In this document: positions 1 to 10,005 of the stretch, piece after piece
Position numbering within the stretch: position 1 is the first letter of the stretch
Layout of the letters: each line of letters starts with the position of its first letter
DNA from: Halomonas sp. SpR1
Lineage (GTDB): Bacteria > Pseudomonadota > Gammaproteobacteria > Pseudomonadales > Halomonadaceae
DNA length: 64,000 bases
Assembly: GCF_031010175.1 (NCBI RefSeq)
Contig: NZ_JAUAMB010000012.1
Location: 62,001-126,000 of the forward strand
Direction: 5' to 3'
The notes under the pieces: generated by a model
Seen by the model: only the letters and a program-made list of their open reading frames with translations
What the model was told of the DNA's origin: nothing
The model's database searches: none
Program-made: the position numbers and the translations under genes

Positions 1-2090
1 CGCGGCGTGCGGCCAATCGGGCTCTGATCGATATCGATGACTTTATCGAGCTGGTCGAGCCCTTCGATCTTCTCATAGGGCGCTGCGGTCAGCGTGGTGG
101 CGCGGTTAAGCTCGCGGGCGGCAATCGGCATCAAGGTGCCGTTGATCAGCGTCGATTTACCCGAACCGGAAACCCCAGTAATGGCGATAAACAGCCCCAG
201 CGGCAGGTTGAGCGTGACGTTCTGCAGGTTGTTGCCGGTGGCGCCACGCACAATCAGCTGCTTTTCGGGATTGCCGGGAATGCGGTAGGGTGGTACGGCG
301 ATTTCCCGGGTACCGGATAGGTACTGGCCGGTCAGCGAGTTGGGGTTGTCCATCACGTCCTGGGGCGTGCCTTGGGCGACAATTTCACCCCCGTGAACGC
401 CGGCACCGGGGCCGATATCCAGCACGTGATCTGCGGCGCGAATGGCGTCTTCATCATGCTCGACCACAATCACGGTATTGCCCAGGTCGCGCAGCCGCTC
501 AAGGGTTTTTAGCAGGCGGTCGTTGTCGCGCTGGTGCAAGCCAATAGACGGCTCATCGAGAATATACATCACCCCCACCAGGCCCGCGCCAATCTGGCTG
601 GCTAAGCGGATACGCTGGGCTTCACCGCCGGAAAGGGTATCGGCGCTGCGCTCCAGATTGAGATAGTCCAGCCCCACATTGACCAGAAACTCTAGCCGGG
701 CATGGATCTCGTGGACGATTTTATCGGCAATTTCGCCTTTGCGCCCCGGTAGGCTTAGATCGGCAAAGTAGCGCCAGGCATCGCCAATCGGGAAACGCAC
801 AATCTCGGCGATGTTATGGTCATCGACATAAACATGGCGCGACTCTTTGCGCAGCCGCGAGCCGTTACAGGTGGCGCAAGGCTGAACGGCGATGTATTTG
901 ACCAGGTCATCGCGCACCATGTTGGATTCGGTTTCCCGATAGCGGCGCTGCATATTGGGCAGTACGCCCTCGAAGGCGTGTTCGCGGGTTACCTTGCGAC
1001 CCCGGTCGCCCACGTAGACAAAAGGAATCTGCTCATCGCCGCTACCGTTGAGGATAACTTCCTGCTGGTGGTGGGCGAGCTCTTGCCAGGGCGTTTCCAG
1101 TTCAAAGCCGTAGTATTTGGCCAGTGCCTGGAGCTGGGTAAAGTAGTAAATATTACGCCGATCCCAACCTTTGATGACGCCTTCGGCCAGCGATAGCTCC
1201 GGGTGGCTGATCAGTTTGTCCGGGTCGAAGTACTGCTGTACGCCCAGCCCGTCGCAGGTGGGGCAGGCGCCCGCCGGGTTATTGAACGAGAACATGCGCG
1301 GCTCAAGTTCCGCCAGCGAGTAGCCGCACACCGGGCAGGCAAAGCGTGACGAGAAGGCAATATCGTCGCGCTCACCGTCCATAAAGTGAATCATGGCGGT
1401 GCCGTCGGCGAGGTTCAACGCGGTTTCAAACGACTCCGCCAGCCGCTGAGCAAGGTCGTCGCGCACCTTGAAACGGTCGACCACCACGCTGATATCGTGT
1501 TTTTTGCGCTTATCCAGCGGAGCGATGTCGTCCAGCTCCAGCACCTGGCCATCGACCAGGGCGCGTACAAAGCCTTGGGCCCGTAGCTCGGCTAATAGCT
1601 GTAAGTGCTCGCCTTTGCGGCCTTTGACCACCGGCGCCAGCAGCATCAACTTGGTGCCTTCGGCAAGGTTCATGACCTGATCGACCATCTGCGAAATGGT
1701 CTGCGCTTCCAGGTCTTCACCGTGCTCCGGGCAGCGGGGTGTGCCTGCGCGGGCGAACAGCAGGCGCAGATAGTCGTAAATTTCGGTGATGGTGCCCACG
1801 GTCGAACGCGGGTTGTGAGAGGTGGACTTCTGCTCAATGGAAATCGCAGGCGAAAGCCCTTCGATGTGATCCACATCGGGCTTTTCCATCATCGACAGGA
1901 ACTGGCGCGCATAGGTGGAGAGCGATTCCACGTAGCGACGCTGTCCCTCAGCGTAAAGGGTGTCGAACGCTAATGACGATTTACCCGAGCCGGATAGGCC
2001 GGTAATCACAATCAGCTTGTTACGGGGCAGTTCCACATCGATCTGCTTGAGGTTGTGGGTGCGGGCACCCCTGACCAGAATGCTGTCCAT
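1..2090 (-). CDS. uvrA: UvrABC excinuclease subunit A (3' end outside window)
   Basis: UvrA is the DNA-damage-sensing ABC ATPase that loads UvrB in nucleotide excision repair. The reading frame is open from the ATG (complement of 2088-2090) to the window edge, giving about 696 of the usual 940 or so residues. Visible are the first P-loop GLSGSGKSS at residues 31-39, the zinc-binding cysteines CPVC...CPTC, the ABC signature LSGGEAQR and the start of the second ATPase half with P-loop GVSGSGKST. The gene is divergent from the MFS transporter, with ssb just beyond; the same uvrA/MFS/ssb order is found in Pseudomonas. I looked for a LexA box (CTG-N10-CAG) in the 193-bp upstream gap and found none. 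Identification is certain; only the truncation limits it. Confidence 0.98.
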   Translation of the reverse strand, partial: MDSILVRGARTHNLKQIDVELPRNKLIVITGLSGSGKSSLAFDTLYAEGQRRYVESLSTYARQFLSMMEKPDVDHIEGLSPAISIEQKSTSHNPRSTVGTITEIYDYLRLLFARAGTPRCPEHGEDLEAQTISQMVDQVMNLAEGTKLMLLAPVVKGRKGEHLQLLAELRAQGFVRALVDGQVLELDDIAPLDKRKKHDISVVVDRFKVRDDLAQRLAESFETALNLADGTAMIHFMDGERDDIAFSSRFACPVCGYSLAELEPRMFSFNNPAGACPTCDGLGVQQYFDPDKLISHPELSLAEGVIKGWDRRNIYYFTQLQALAKYYGFELETPWQELAHHQQEVILNGSGDEQIPFVYVGDRGRKVTREHAFEGVLPNMQRRYRETESNMVRDDLVKYIAVQPCATCNGSRLRKESRHVYVDDHNIAEIVRFPIGDAWRYFADLSLPGRKGEIADKIVHEIHARLEFLVNVGLDYLNLERSADTLSGGEAQRIRLASQIGAGLVGVMYILDEPSIGLHQRDNDRLLKTLERLRDLGNTVIVVEHDEDAIRAADHVLDIGPGAGVHGGEIVAQGTPQDVMDNPNSLTGQYLSGTREIAVPPYRIPGNPEKQLIVRGATGNNLQNVTLNLPLGLFIAITGVSGSGKSTLINGTLMPIAARELNRATTLTAAPYEKIEGLDQLDKVIDIDQSPIGRTP

Positions 2091-2283
2091 CAACACCTCG
2101 AATCGCGCGGCAAAAGCGTGATTATACGTTTGTCTGCACCCTCCCGGCAAAACAGCTTTCATAACCCAAGATAACCTGCGTCAACTCGTGACGTTTCCAG
2201 CGCCAGTGCAAACCGCTAGAATAGAGGATTGGTTCAATCCACGCTGACTCACCCCATGTTTAACCACCATATAAAAGGGCATT

Positions 2284-3663
2284 ATGCGCAAGGTTTCCGC
2301 ACTATTGCTGGCCTCTGAACGTCGTGCGATCAGTGGTTTGGCCGGGCTCTATGCGTCGCGCATGCTGGGCCTGTTTATGGTGCTGCCGGTGCTGGCGCTG
2401 TATGCCGACACGCTTGCGGGGGCGACCCCACTATTAGTGGGCGTGGCGCTGGGTATTTACGGGTTAACCCAGGCGACGCTGCAAATTCCGTTTGGCTTAC
2501 TCTCTGACCGCATTGGCCGTAAGCGGGTAATTGCCATGGGGCTGGTGATATTTGCCTTCGGCAGTGTGGTCGCGGCGCTCTCCGATACCATTATTGGCAT
2601 TATTGCCGGACGGGCGCTGCAGGGCGGCGGTGCTGTAGCTGCGGCGATTATGGCGCTGTTGGCGGATCAAACCCGAGAGGAGGTTCGCACAGCCGCCATG
2701 GCGACCATTGGCCTCTCTATTGGCGTTTCGTTTGCCATTGCCATGGTGCTAGGGCCATGGCTTGCCGCCTGGGCGGGGCTTGCCGGTGTGTTTTGGTTTA
2801 CCGCACTGCTCACGCTGGTGGGCCTCCTGGTGCTATGGCGCTGGGTGCCCGCGGCGCCGCAGCGGCGACGCCACCGCGATGTGGGTATGGATCGTCAGCA
2901 GTTTAAAAGTGTCATCACCCGCCCCGATTTATGGCGGCTGGATATGTCGATTTTTGCCCTGCACTTAGTGTTGATGGCGATATTTGTCGCGGTTCCTTTT
3001 CGCCTGCTAAACGCCGGTGTGGCAATTGAGTATCACGGGCTGGCATATCTTGGCATTATGGCGCTATCGTTTGTGGCCATGGTGCCGCTGATTATTGTCG
3101 CCGAGAAGCAGCAGCGCATGCGCTTGATGTGCCTGATGGCGATCGGCGCTATTGTGGTTAGTTTAGCCGGGCTAGGGCTGCCACTCGCGCCAAGCTACTG
3201 GCTGTTTGTATGGCTGTTTGTGTTCTTCACCGGCTTTAACTTGCTGGAAGCGACGCTACCTTCCATGCTCAGTAAGCTGGCCCCGGCGGGGGCTAAAGGT
3301 ACTGCGATGGGGGTCTACTCCACCAGCCAGTTTTTAGGCGCTTTTTTAGGCGGTACATTAGGCGGCTTGTTGGCGCATTATGGCGGCCTCAACGCGGTCT
3401 TTATTGGCTGTGCCGGGCTGGCGCTATGCTGGTGGATCGCTATGTGGCGGATGCCCTCACCGCCGCCGCTCTCCAGCGAAGTGGTGGCGCTGCACGAGAC
3501 CCAGGCAGACGCGCTCGACCTGCTGATGGAGCATTTAGCCGATGTGGTCGGCGTCGAAGACGTCATGGTGGTGCCGGAAGAGCGTTTGGTCTATTTAAAG
3601 GTCAACCGACAGCAACTCGATCAGGCGGCGCTGAATAGACTGATGGCACCCCCAAAATCTTAA
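2284..3663 (+). CDS. MFS transporter, YajR-like, with C-terminal YAM-like domain
   Basis: This 459-residue inner-membrane protein has about twelve hydrophobic segments. It carries the major-facilitator motif A after the second segment (GLLSDRIGRKRVI, around residues 75-87). After the last membrane segment a soluble tail of about 65 residues follows (roughly 395-459). Its pattern, HLADVVGVEDVMVVPEE and then YLKVNRQQLDQ, resembles the small ferredoxin-like YAM domain of E. coli YajR, whose total length (454) is very similar. Family members are proton-driven exporters; the substrate cannot be read from the sequence. The ATG follows AAAAGGG at a good distance. It lies between divergent uvrA and ssb, an arrangement conserved in Pseudomonas. 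Confidence 0.9.
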   Translation: MRKVSALLLASERRAISGLAGLYASRMLGLFMVLPVLALYADTLAGATPLLVGVALGIYGLTQATLQIPFGLLSDRIGRKRVIAMGLVIFAFGSVVAALSDTIIGIIAGRALQGGGAVAAAIMALLADQTREEVRTAAMATIGLSIGVSFAIAMVLGPWLAAWAGLAGVFWFTALLTLVGLLVLWRWVPAAPQRRRHRDVGMDRQQFKSVITRPDLWRLDMSIFALHLVLMAIFVAVPFRLLNAGVAIEYHGLAYLGIMALSFVAMVPLIIVAEKQQRMRLMCLMAIGAIVVSLAGLGLPLAPSYWLFVWLFVFFTGFNLLEATLPSMLSKLAPAGAKGTAMGVYSTSQFLGAFLGGTLGGLLAHYGGLNAVFIGCAGLALCWWIAMWRMPSPPPLSSEVVALHETQADALDLLMEHLADVVGVEDVMVVPEERLVYLKVNRQQLDQAALNRLMAPPKS

Positions 3664-3735
3664 TCCAGCCGTGGCGATGAAGTGTGACGACGGTTGGCAA
3701 TAAACTCTACTAGGCAGCTATTAAAGGAGCGTCTT

Positions 3736-4371
3736 ATGGCTCGCGGCATTAACAAGGTCATTTTGATTGGTAACCTCGGGCAGGATCCAGAGGTGCGCTT
3801 CACCCCCAGCGGTACCGCCGTGGCCAACCTAAACCTGGCCACCTCCGATACCTGGATGGATCGTCAGAGCGGTCAGCGCCAAGAGCGCACCGAGTGGCAC
3901 CGGGTGGTGATGTTCAATAAAACCGCCGAAATCGCCCAGCAGTACCTGAAAAAAGGCTCCAAGGTCTATATTGAAGGGCGTCTGCAAACCCGCAAGTGGC
4001 AAGACCAGAACGGCCAGGATCGCTACTCGACAGAAATTGTCGCCAACGACATGCAGATGCTGGATGGCCGCAGCGGTGATTATCAGGGCGGCGGCGCGCC
4101 ACAGAATAGCTATCCTCAGAACGCTCCCCAAAACGCTCCTCAGCCTGCACCGGCTCAGCATCATCAGGGCGGTGGTTACCCTCAGCAGGGTGGTGCCCCC
4201 CAGGGCGGTAACAACTACCCCGGCGGACAGAACCCCCAGCAGCCGCCTCGTCCCCCTCAGCCAGCACCGCAGCAGGGCAATCAAGCACCACCGCCGAACC
4301 AGCAGAACAGCAGCTATGGTGCCCCGGATCCGGGTAACTTCGACGACTTCGACGATGAAATCCCGTTCTGA
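3736..4371 (+). CDS. ssb: Single-stranded DNA-binding protein
   Basis: SSB coats single-stranded DNA during replication, repair and recombination. The protein starts [19 protein letters not shown], the typical beginning of the OB fold (residues 1 to about 110). A linker of about 90 residues rich in Gln, Pro and Gly follows, and then the acidic tip [11 protein letters not shown], which recruits partner proteins. The frame is open further upstream, but the ATG at 3736 has a strong AAAGGAG box and matches the family start, so the 14-residue extension is rejected. Length is 211 residues, somewhat longer than the E. coli protein because of the linker. Confidence 0.97.
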   Translation: MARGINKVILIGNLGQDPEVRFTPSGTAVANLNLATSDTWMDRQSGQRQERTEWHRVVMFNKTAEIAQQYLKKGSKVYIEGRLQTRKWQDQNGQDRYSTEIVANDMQMLDGRSGDYQGGGAPQNSYPQNAPQNAPQPAPAQHHQGGGYPQQGGAPQGGNNYPGGQNPQQPPRPPQPAPQQGNQAPPPNQQNSSYGAPDPGNFDDFDDEIPF

Positions 4372-4423
4372 GCGTGCTAGTCGTCGCGCAGCATGGAAGT
4401 GAGAGCGATAAGGGAGAGGTGTC

Positions 4424-5314
4424 TTGAAGTTGCTAATATTGGATGCCGGACACTGCTTAAGCTTGGCACTGGCCCGGGAAGCAAGCCGTCGCGCCGATAC
4501 AGAGTTAGTGATAGAGCAAGGGACGACCATCACTCCCTCGCGCCTTGAGGCGATAGCCCCTGACGCCGTGATTATTCCACCATTGGCACACCCACTGAAC
4601 ATGGCGCCAGCGGATGTGACGGCTCATGCCGATGCGGTAGATACCTGCCTGGATGCCTGTCAATCACAAGACGTAGGGTTGATATGGTGTGTCTCTGACC
4701 AGCTTTACGAAGACGGTTTGGAGGTTCCCATTGATGAGCATGTGGTGCCTGCGCCGCGGGATGATAGCTTGCGGCGTCTGGTTCAGACCGGTGATCGCAT
4801 CCGTGCGGAGTTTCAGCGCCATTTAATTGTGCGCTTGGGCCCGCTGTTTGCGCTGGAAGGCAGTCATGCGTGGCTTAATGACATTATTGCTAACTTAGTG
4901 GTCGGTAAGGCAGTACGTGCCGCAGAGGATGTAATATTTTGCCCGACCTCTGCAGATGCCGTCGCCATGGCGCTGATTGGCATGCTGCAGCAACAGGTCA
5001 GCGGTGCCAATGCCTGGGGGGCTTATCATCTTGCCGGCACCGAACCGGTCAGCGCCTTTACCTTTACTTCCATGGTGCGCACCCAGCTGCTAACGCACCT
5101 TGAGGGGCGCGGCGAGCAGATTACCCTTGGTGAGGTTCAGCCGCTTAAACACCACCATGATGCCAAGCTACGGCGGGTTTTAAACTGTCGCCGTGTGCTG
5201 GATGTGTTTGGCGTTCATCAGAAGCCGTGGCGGTTAGAGGTGGGGCGTATGCTGGATGCGTGGTGTTTAACCCGTGAGAGTAATCGTCTCAGCGATACAG
5301 GAGCGTCGGCTTGA
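4424..5314 (+). CDS. RmlD-like sugar-nucleotide-binding family protein, atypical
   Basis: A 296-residue soluble protein starting at a TTG after AGGGAGAGG. Its layout resembles the RmlD substrate-binding/extended SDR family: a short N-terminal beta strand (KLLILDAG), a central stretch with 'VWCVSDQLYEDG'-like spacing where RmlD has its VSTDYVFDG segment (here IWCVSDQLYEDG), and a C-terminal substrate domain (AYHLAGTEPVSAFTF). The N-terminal dinucleotide-binding loop is degenerate: GxxGxxG is replaced by GHCLSLA. Redox activity with NAD(P) is therefore doubtful. It overlaps the acyltransferase start by four bases (TTGA), so the two are probably co-translated and may act together in envelope lipid or glycan work. 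That functional link is an inference. Confidence 0.6.
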   Translation: MKLLILDAGHCLSLALAREASRRADTELVIEQGTTITPSRLEAIAPDAVIIPPLAHPLNMAPADVTAHADAVDTCLDACQSQDVGLIWCVSDQLYEDGLEVPIDEHVVPAPRDDSLRRLVQTGDRIRAEFQRHLIVRLGPLFALEGSHAWLNDIIANLVVGKAVRAAEDVIFCPTSADAVAMALIGMLQQQVSGANAWGAYHLAGTEPVSAFTFTSMVRTQLLTHLEGRGEQITLGEVQPLKHHHDAKLRRVLNCRRVLDVFGVHQKPWRLEVGRMLDAWCLTRESNRLSDTGASA

Positions 5315-6045
5315 TAAATGTGGTTCGCAGTTTGGTTTTCTATGCCGGATACTTTTTGGCCATGCTAATGATCGGTATCCTGTTTCTGCCCATTGCGCCG
5401 TTTCTTCCGCTGTCTGGCCGCTATCGATTACTCAATTTGTATAACTACTTTTTGATGGTGTGGTTTCGTATCGCCTGTGGGGTGCGCTACGACATCCAAG
5501 GGCGGGAAAACCTGCCCAGTGGCCCCTGTGTGATCCAAGCTAACCACCAGTGTGAGTGGGAAACCGTATTTCTGCAGGTAATGAAGCCACCGGTGTGTAC
5601 CGTCCTGAAACGTGAACTGCTGCGCTTACCGATCTTTGGCTGGGGGTTGCGTCTGCTCCGCCCGATCAGCCTGGATCGCTCTAAGCCAGCGCGGGCGATG
5701 AAGCAAGTGCTTACTCAGGGTGTCGAGCGTTTGGGATCGGGGCTTTCGGTACTGATTTTTCCTGAGGGGACACGGGTAGATCCAGGCATCCGCAAACGCT
5801 ATAACAAAAGTGGCAGCGTGGTGGCGTGTCGTGCAGGGGTGCCTGTGTTGCCGGTGGCTCATAATGCTGGCGAGCGCTGGCCAGGACGCCACTGGGTTAA
5901 GCGGCCAGGCGTACTGCGTGTGCGCATTGGCAAGCCCATTGAAACAGCCGGACGTATGCCTGATGAAGTACTCGTAGACGTTGAGGCGTGGATTGAAGCC
6001 CAGTTACAGGAAATTTCAGACGTACCGCGGCCTATCTCTCGCTAG
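5311..6045 (+). CDS. plsC: Lysophospholipid acyltransferase (PlsC family)
   Basis: This 244-residue membrane-associated acyltransferase probably adds the sn-2 acyl chain to 1-acylglycerol-3-phosphate or a related lysolipid. An N-terminal hydrophobic segment (about residues 6-45) precedes motif I, NHQCEWET. Motif I has the HX4E form seen in a branch of PlsC proteins rather than the classic HX4D. Further motifs are LKRELLRLPIFGWGL (II) and FPEGTR (III, around residue 151). The start is a TTG whose last bases overlap the TGA of the upstream gene. A perfect hairpin shared with convergent fabB follows. Exact acceptor specificity is not readable; a minor lysolipid acyltransferase is the main alternative. 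Confidence 0.8.
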   Translation: MINVVRSLVFYAGYFLAMLMIGILFLPIAPFLPLSGRYRLLNLYNYFLMVWFRIACGVRYDIQGRENLPSGPCVIQANHQCEWETVFLQVMKPPVCTVLKRELLRLPIFGWGLRLLRPISLDRSKPARAMKQVLTQGVERLGSGLSVLIFPEGTRVDPGIRKRYNKSGSVVACRAGVPVLPVAHNAGERWPGRHWVKRPGVLRVRIGKPIETAGRMPDEVLVDVEAWIEAQLQEISDVPRPISR

Positions 6046-6072
6046 CAGTGTTATGTTTACTTCTTGCAATAC

Positions 6073-6104
6073 GAAAATGGCGCCCTTGGGCGCCATTTTC
6101 ATTC
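6073..6104. terminator. Bidirectional terminator between plsC and fabB
   Basis: Perfect 12-bp inverted repeat AAAATGGCGCCC / GGGCGCCATTTT (6074-6099) with a 2-base loop, A-tract on the left and T-tract on the right. It can end transcription from both convergent genes. Confidence 0.9.
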
Positions 6105-6136
6105 TGCTTTTTCACATGCTTGTCATGGCAACAGCT

Positions 6137-7354
6137 TTAATCGTTAAAGCGCTGGAACACAAGACACGCATTGGTGCCGCCGAAGCCGAAGCTATTGGAC
6201 AAAGCGCGCTCTATCGTCACATCATCGCGGCGTTCGGTGACAATATCAAAGCCGTCGGCCTGCTCATCCAAATCGGTGATATTCGCCGAAGCAGCAACAA
6301 ATTTGTGTTGCATCATCAGCAGCGAATAGATCGCTTCCTGTACACCGGTAGCCCCCAGGGAGTGGCCGGTGAGCGATTTGGTTGAGCTCATGGCGGGCGT
6401 TGTATTACCAAACACTTCGCGTATGGCTTTGAGCTCGGCAACATCGCCTACGGGCGTTGAGGTGCCGTGGGTATTGATGTAATCAATGGCACCATCGACC
6501 GTTGCCATCGCCTGACGCATGCAACGCATAGCCCCTTCGCCCGAAGGAGCGACCATGTCGTGGCCGTCGGAGGTGGCGCCGTAACCCACCAGTTCGCCGT
6601 AGATCTTGGCACCGCGGGCCTTAGCATGCTCCAGCTCTTCCAACACCAGCATGCCACCGCCACCGGCGATAACGAAGCCGTCACGGGCTTGGTCGTAAGG
6701 ACGAGAAGCCTGCTCCGGGGTGTCGTTGTAGTGGGTAGAGAGCGCGCCCATGGCATCAAACAGGCAAGAGAGCGTCCAGTGCTCCTCTTCGCCGCCACCG
6801 GCAAACACCACATCCTGCTTATTAAGCTGGATTTGCTCCATCGCACTGCCAATACAGTGCGCTGACGTCGCACAGGCAGAAGAGATAGAGTAGTTGATGC
6901 CTTTGATTTTAAACGGCGTTGCCAAGCACGCTGAAACGGTGCTGCCCATTGTTCGAGTAACGCGATAAGGGCCAACGCGACGTAGGCCTTTTTCACGCAG
7001 TACGTCGGCGGCTTCAACCTGATTAGCGCTTGAAGCCCCGCCTGAGCCAGCAATAAGGCCAGTACGCTCGTTGGATACCTGTTCTTCGCTTAGCCCAGCG
7101 TCTTCGATGGCCTGGGCCATAGAGACATAGGCGTAGGCGGCCGCATCGCCCATAAAGCGGCGCAGTTTGCGATCGATGAGTGCGTCAAGATCAATATCGA
7201 CGCTGCCCGCGACATGGCTGCGGAAGCCGCGCTCGGCATACTCTTCCTTAAAACGAATACCGCTACGCCCAGCTTTGAGCGCATCGAGAACCTGTCGTTG
7301 GTCGTTGCCGAGGCACGATACGATGCCAAGGCCGGTGACTACCACTCGTCGCAT
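6137..7354 (-). CDS. fabB: 3-oxoacyl-ACP synthase I
   Basis: FabB condenses malonyl-ACP with acyl-ACP and is needed for elongating the cis-3-decenoyl intermediate made by FabA. The 405-residue protein starts [17 protein letters not shown], contains the thiolase-fold active-site Cys in [14 protein letters not shown] (about residue 163), the first active-site His in [10 protein letters not shown] and the second in [12 protein letters not shown]. This start follows an AGGAGG box; the frame continues 28 codons upstream into the fabA spacer, but that extension lacks family similarity. It lies 13 bases downstream of fabA, forming the fabAB operon found in Pseudomonas. Confidence 0.97.
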   Translation of the reverse strand: MRRVVVTGLGIVSCLGNDQRQVLDALKAGRSGIRFKEEYAERGFRSHVAGSVDIDLDALIDRKLRRFMGDAAAYAYVSMAQAIEDAGLSEEQVSNERTGLIAGSGGASSANQVEAADVLREKGLRRVGPYRVTRTMGSTVSACLATPFKIKGINYSISSACATSAHCIGSAMEQIQLNKQDVVFAGGGEEEHWTLSCLFDAMGALSTHYNDTPEQASRPYDQARDGFVIAGGGGMLVLEELEHAKARGAKIYGELVGYGATSDGHDMVAPSGEGAMRCMRQAMATVDGAIDYINTHGTSTPVGDVAELKAIREVFGNTTPAMSSTKSLTGHSLGATGVQEAIYSLLMMQHKFVAASANITDLDEQADGFDIVTERRDDVTIERALSNSFGFGGTNACLVFQRFND

Positions 7355-7367
7355 GGGAGCCTCCTGA

Positions 7368-7883
7368 TTAGAAATTCGCAGTGGAGGTAAATAGGCCAAC
7401 GCGCAGATCATTAGCCTGATAAATGTCGCGTCCGTCAACGGTTACCGTGCCGTCGGCGATACCCAAGATAAGACGTCGGGTAATAATACGCTTAATATTA
7501 ATGCTATAGGTCACTTTTTGTGCATCCGGCAGAATCTGTCCGCTGAATTTAACCTCGCCGCAGCCAAGCGCCCGTCCGCGGCCAGGGTGGCCTAACCAGC
7601 CCAAATAAAACCCGACGAGTTGCCACATAGCGTCTAACCCTAAACAGCCGGGCATGACGGGGTCGCCAGGGAAGTGGCAATCAAAGAACCACAAGTCAGG
7701 CGTGATATCCAGCTCGGCGATCAGTTCGCCCTTGCCATGCTCACCACCTTCTTCGTGGATGTGCTTGATGCGATCAAGCATCAGCATGTTAGGAGCCGGA
7801 AGCTGTGCATTGCCGGGGCCGAATAGCTCGCCGCGCGAGCAGGCCAGCAGTTCTTCGCGATCAAAGGAATGTTGCTTGGTCAC
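7368..7883 (-). CDS. fabA: 3-hydroxydecanoyl-ACP dehydratase/isomerase
   Basis: FabA dehydrates 3-hydroxydecanoyl-ACP and isomerises the trans-2 product to cis-3-decenoyl-ACP, the branch point to unsaturated fatty acids. The 171-residue protein has the full catalytic segment [21 protein letters not shown], with His about residue 70 and Asp about residue 84, and the N-terminal GRGELFG-like and [12 protein letters not shown] blocks. Start codon is GTG with only a weak GGAA ribosome site. It is the first gene of fabAB. I could not identify a convincing FabR or FadR operator upstream, although both regulate this gene in other gammaproteobacteria. Confidence 0.97.
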   Translation of the reverse strand: MTKQHSFDREELLACSRGELFGPGNAQLPAPNMLMLDRIKHIHEEGGEHGKGELIAELDITPDLWFFDCHFPGDPVMPGCLGLDAMWQLVGFYLGWLGHPGRGRALGCGEVKFSGQILPDAQKVTYSINIKRIITRRLILGIADGTVTVDGRDIYQANDLRVGLFTSTANF

Positions 7884-8163
7884 TGAATCGTTCCGAATAT
7901 CAAATTGGTTGTGAGGCTAGTCTACTTCCCGAAACCGCTGAATGCACGTAACTGGCTATTTATCGCCCATTACTAGAGATTTTAGCGGATTGGCCGATAG
8001 GACTATAGTGGGCAACTGGGTTCAACAACTGCCGATTGTGCACAATAAATTTTCCATTGCCGTAATATAGAGTATCCAAGTTTCTTATTAGGCGGCATGA
8101 TCAGCATGGCACCTAACGCTAATTTTTATCTAGGTTAATTTGTATAGGGTATAGCGAATCGCC
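7884..8163. other. Divergent intergenic region, fabA / GGDEF-EAL gene
   Basis: A 280-bp AT-richer gap that must hold the promoters of fabAB (leftward) and of the cyclic-di-GMP gene (rightward). I see no strong consensus promoter, palindrome or terminator in it. Confidence 0.5.
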
Positions 8164-10005
8164 ATGTGGCTTCCTGTTTCTCTCAATCGTCCGTTAGTTT
8201 GGGTCGCACTGGCGGCGCTTCCCTCCTGTGTTTGGATGCCCGATGCGATGCTCCGCCTGGTGGCTGCCACGCTGGTCGCGCTTGGGCTGTGGGACGCCTG
8301 GAAGCAAATGCGTCAACAGCGGCTACGTCTGCGCCTGTCGCAAGATGCGCTAAGGCTCGCCAGTGACGCCATGGTGATTACCGATGCGCACAATCGCGTG
8401 ATAGTGGTTAATCCAGCGTTTACCGAAATCACCGGCTACGCCAGCCAAGAGATACAGGGGCTGAAACTGGAGACGTTGGCCGCCCAGCGTCATGATAAAG
8501 CCTTCTATCAAACGTTTTGGAATACGCTGAAAAGTACCGGCCGCTGGGAAGGGGAAATGTGGAGCCGCCGAAAACACGGCGATGAGTACCCCGAATGGCT
8601 AAAAGTCCGCGCGGTGACTGACAAACGCGGCAACATCACCCATTTTATTAATCTGTTTACCGATATTTCGGCACAAAAAGCCCGTGAGCGCGATTTGCGC
8701 CGGATCGGCTATGAAGATCCCCTTACGGGGCTGCCCAACCGTCGCCGCCTTCACGACCTGCTGGCCTCACGGCTGCGCCATTTACGCGCCGGCGAGAGCC
8801 TGGATATGGCGCTGGTGGATATCGATGGGTTGAAATCTGTCAACGATAGCCTGGGGGTTGAGCAGGGTGATCGCCTATTGGCGCGCTTTGCCCAGCGGCT
8901 TACCGGCTACGTGGCAGGCAGCGTAGTAGGACGGCTGGGCGGCGACGAATTTATGGTCATCCGCACCACCACCTTTGACGATCACGACCAGTGGGTGACA
9001 ACCCTGCGCGAGCATATGAGTCGGCCATTTGAAATCAATGACCACTCGCTGCGTTTAGGGCTGACGATTGGCAGCTGTCGCGTGCCCGAAGATGGTAACG
9101 ACTCAGGCGTGCTGTTCCAGCGCTTAGAGTCGGCGCTTTACAGCGCCAAACGGCTGGGGCGTAATTTAAGCCAGCGCTTCCGTCCGGCGCTGGATAAGCA
9201 GGATAACCCTCAACTGGCGCTGGTCAGCGATCTCCGCGCTGCGCTTATTTCCGGTGACCAGTTGGAGCTGCACTATCAAACTCAGCATGAGCCTGGCAGC
9301 GGCGAGCTGGTAGGCATGGAGGCGCTGCTGCGCTGGCGCCACCCCAAGGACGGCATGATCTCCCCAGGCGACTTTATTCCGTTAGCCGAGCGGCACGGTC
9401 TAATGAGCCAACTGGGCGCCTGGGTGATCGAAAAAGCCTGTGCCCAGCAGGCTCACTGGCGTAATAGCGCTATGCCCAAGCTGACGATTTGGGTCAATAT
9501 TTCGGCCCTGCAGCTGTTTCAAGGCGATCTGGAGAGCCAACTGACCACTTGCCTAAAGCGCTACCAGCTGAAGCCTTCGCAAATCGGCTTAGAGCTGACG
9601 GAGTCGGTGTTGCTTGACGAGCGTGCGGGGGATATGGGGCCACGGCTGCAGGCACTGCGTGACCAAGGCTTTGCGATTGCCATCGACGATTTTGGCACCG
9701 GCTATTCGTCCCTCGGCTACTTGAAGCGCTTACCGGTGGACAAAATCAAACTCGACCGCGCGTTTATTAAAGAGTTGCCGCACGATCAGGCAGACGCCTC
9801 GATTGTAAAGGCGGTCTTAGCGATGGCGGAAGGTATGGGATTAGGGGTGATTGCTGAAGGTGTTGAGACAAAAGAGCAGTGTCAATTCTTGGTGAACGCC
9901 GGGTGCACAGCCGTACAGGGGTTCTACTTTGCCCGGCCACTCTCCGCCGCTGAGTTGGAAAAACGTCTGGTGCCTACGTCAATCGCCACACCCGCCGCCT
10001 CTTAA
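8164..10005 (+). CDS. PAS-GGDEF-EAL cyclic-di-GMP signalling protein
   Basis: A 613-residue sensor-effector. Two short hydrophobic stretches (about residues 7-25 and 29-43) suggest a membrane anchor. A PAS domain with PAC tail (about 60-180) follows, then a GGDEF domain with an intact GGDEF motif near residue 258, and an EAL domain with EALLRWRHP near 386. The EAL domain keeps the metal/catalytic blocks NISALQL, ELTESVLL, DDFGTGYSSLGYL and IAEGVET. Both catalytic motifs are complete, so it may make or degrade c-di-GMP; the phosphodiesterase half looks fully equipped. No RxxD inhibitory site stands five residues before GGDEF. Its stop overlaps the stop of the convergent DUF2878 gene. Confidence 0.93.
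   Translation: MWLPVSLNRPLVWVALAALPSCVWMPDAMLRLVAATLVALGLWDAWKQMRQQRLRLRLSQDALRLASDAMVITDAHNRVIVVNPAFTEITGYASQEIQGLKLETLAAQRHDKAFYQTFWNTLKSTGRWEGEMWSRRKHGDEYPEWLKVRAVTDKRGNITHFINLFTDISAQKARERDLRRIGYEDPLTGLPNRRRLHDLLASRLRHLRAGESLDMALVDIDGLKSVNDSLGVEQGDRLLARFAQRLTGYVAGSVVGRLGGDEFMVIRTTTFDDHDQWVTTLREHMSRPFEINDHSLRLGLTIGSCRVPEDGNDSGVLFQRLESALYSAKRLGRNLSQRFRPALDKQDNPQLALVSDLRAALISGDQLELHYQTQHEPGSGELVGMEALLRWRHPKDGMISPGDFIPLAERHGLMSQLGAWVIEKACAQQAHWRNSAMPKLTIWVNISALQLFQGDLESQLTTCLKRYQLKPSQIGLELTESVLLDERAGDMGPRLQALRDQGFAIAIDDFGTGYSSLGYLKRLPVDKIKLDRAFIKELPHDQADASIVKAVLAMAEGMGLGVIAEGVETKEQCQFLVNAGCTAVQGFYFARPLSAAELEKRLVPTSIATPAAS

Noticed and set aside
2091..2283. LexA box upstream of uvrA
   Set aside because: CTG and CAG occur but 16 bases apart, not the 10 required.
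3829..4602. Minus-strand frame opposite ssb
   Set aside because: It mirrors the Gln/Pro-rich ssb linker; ssb is unambiguous.
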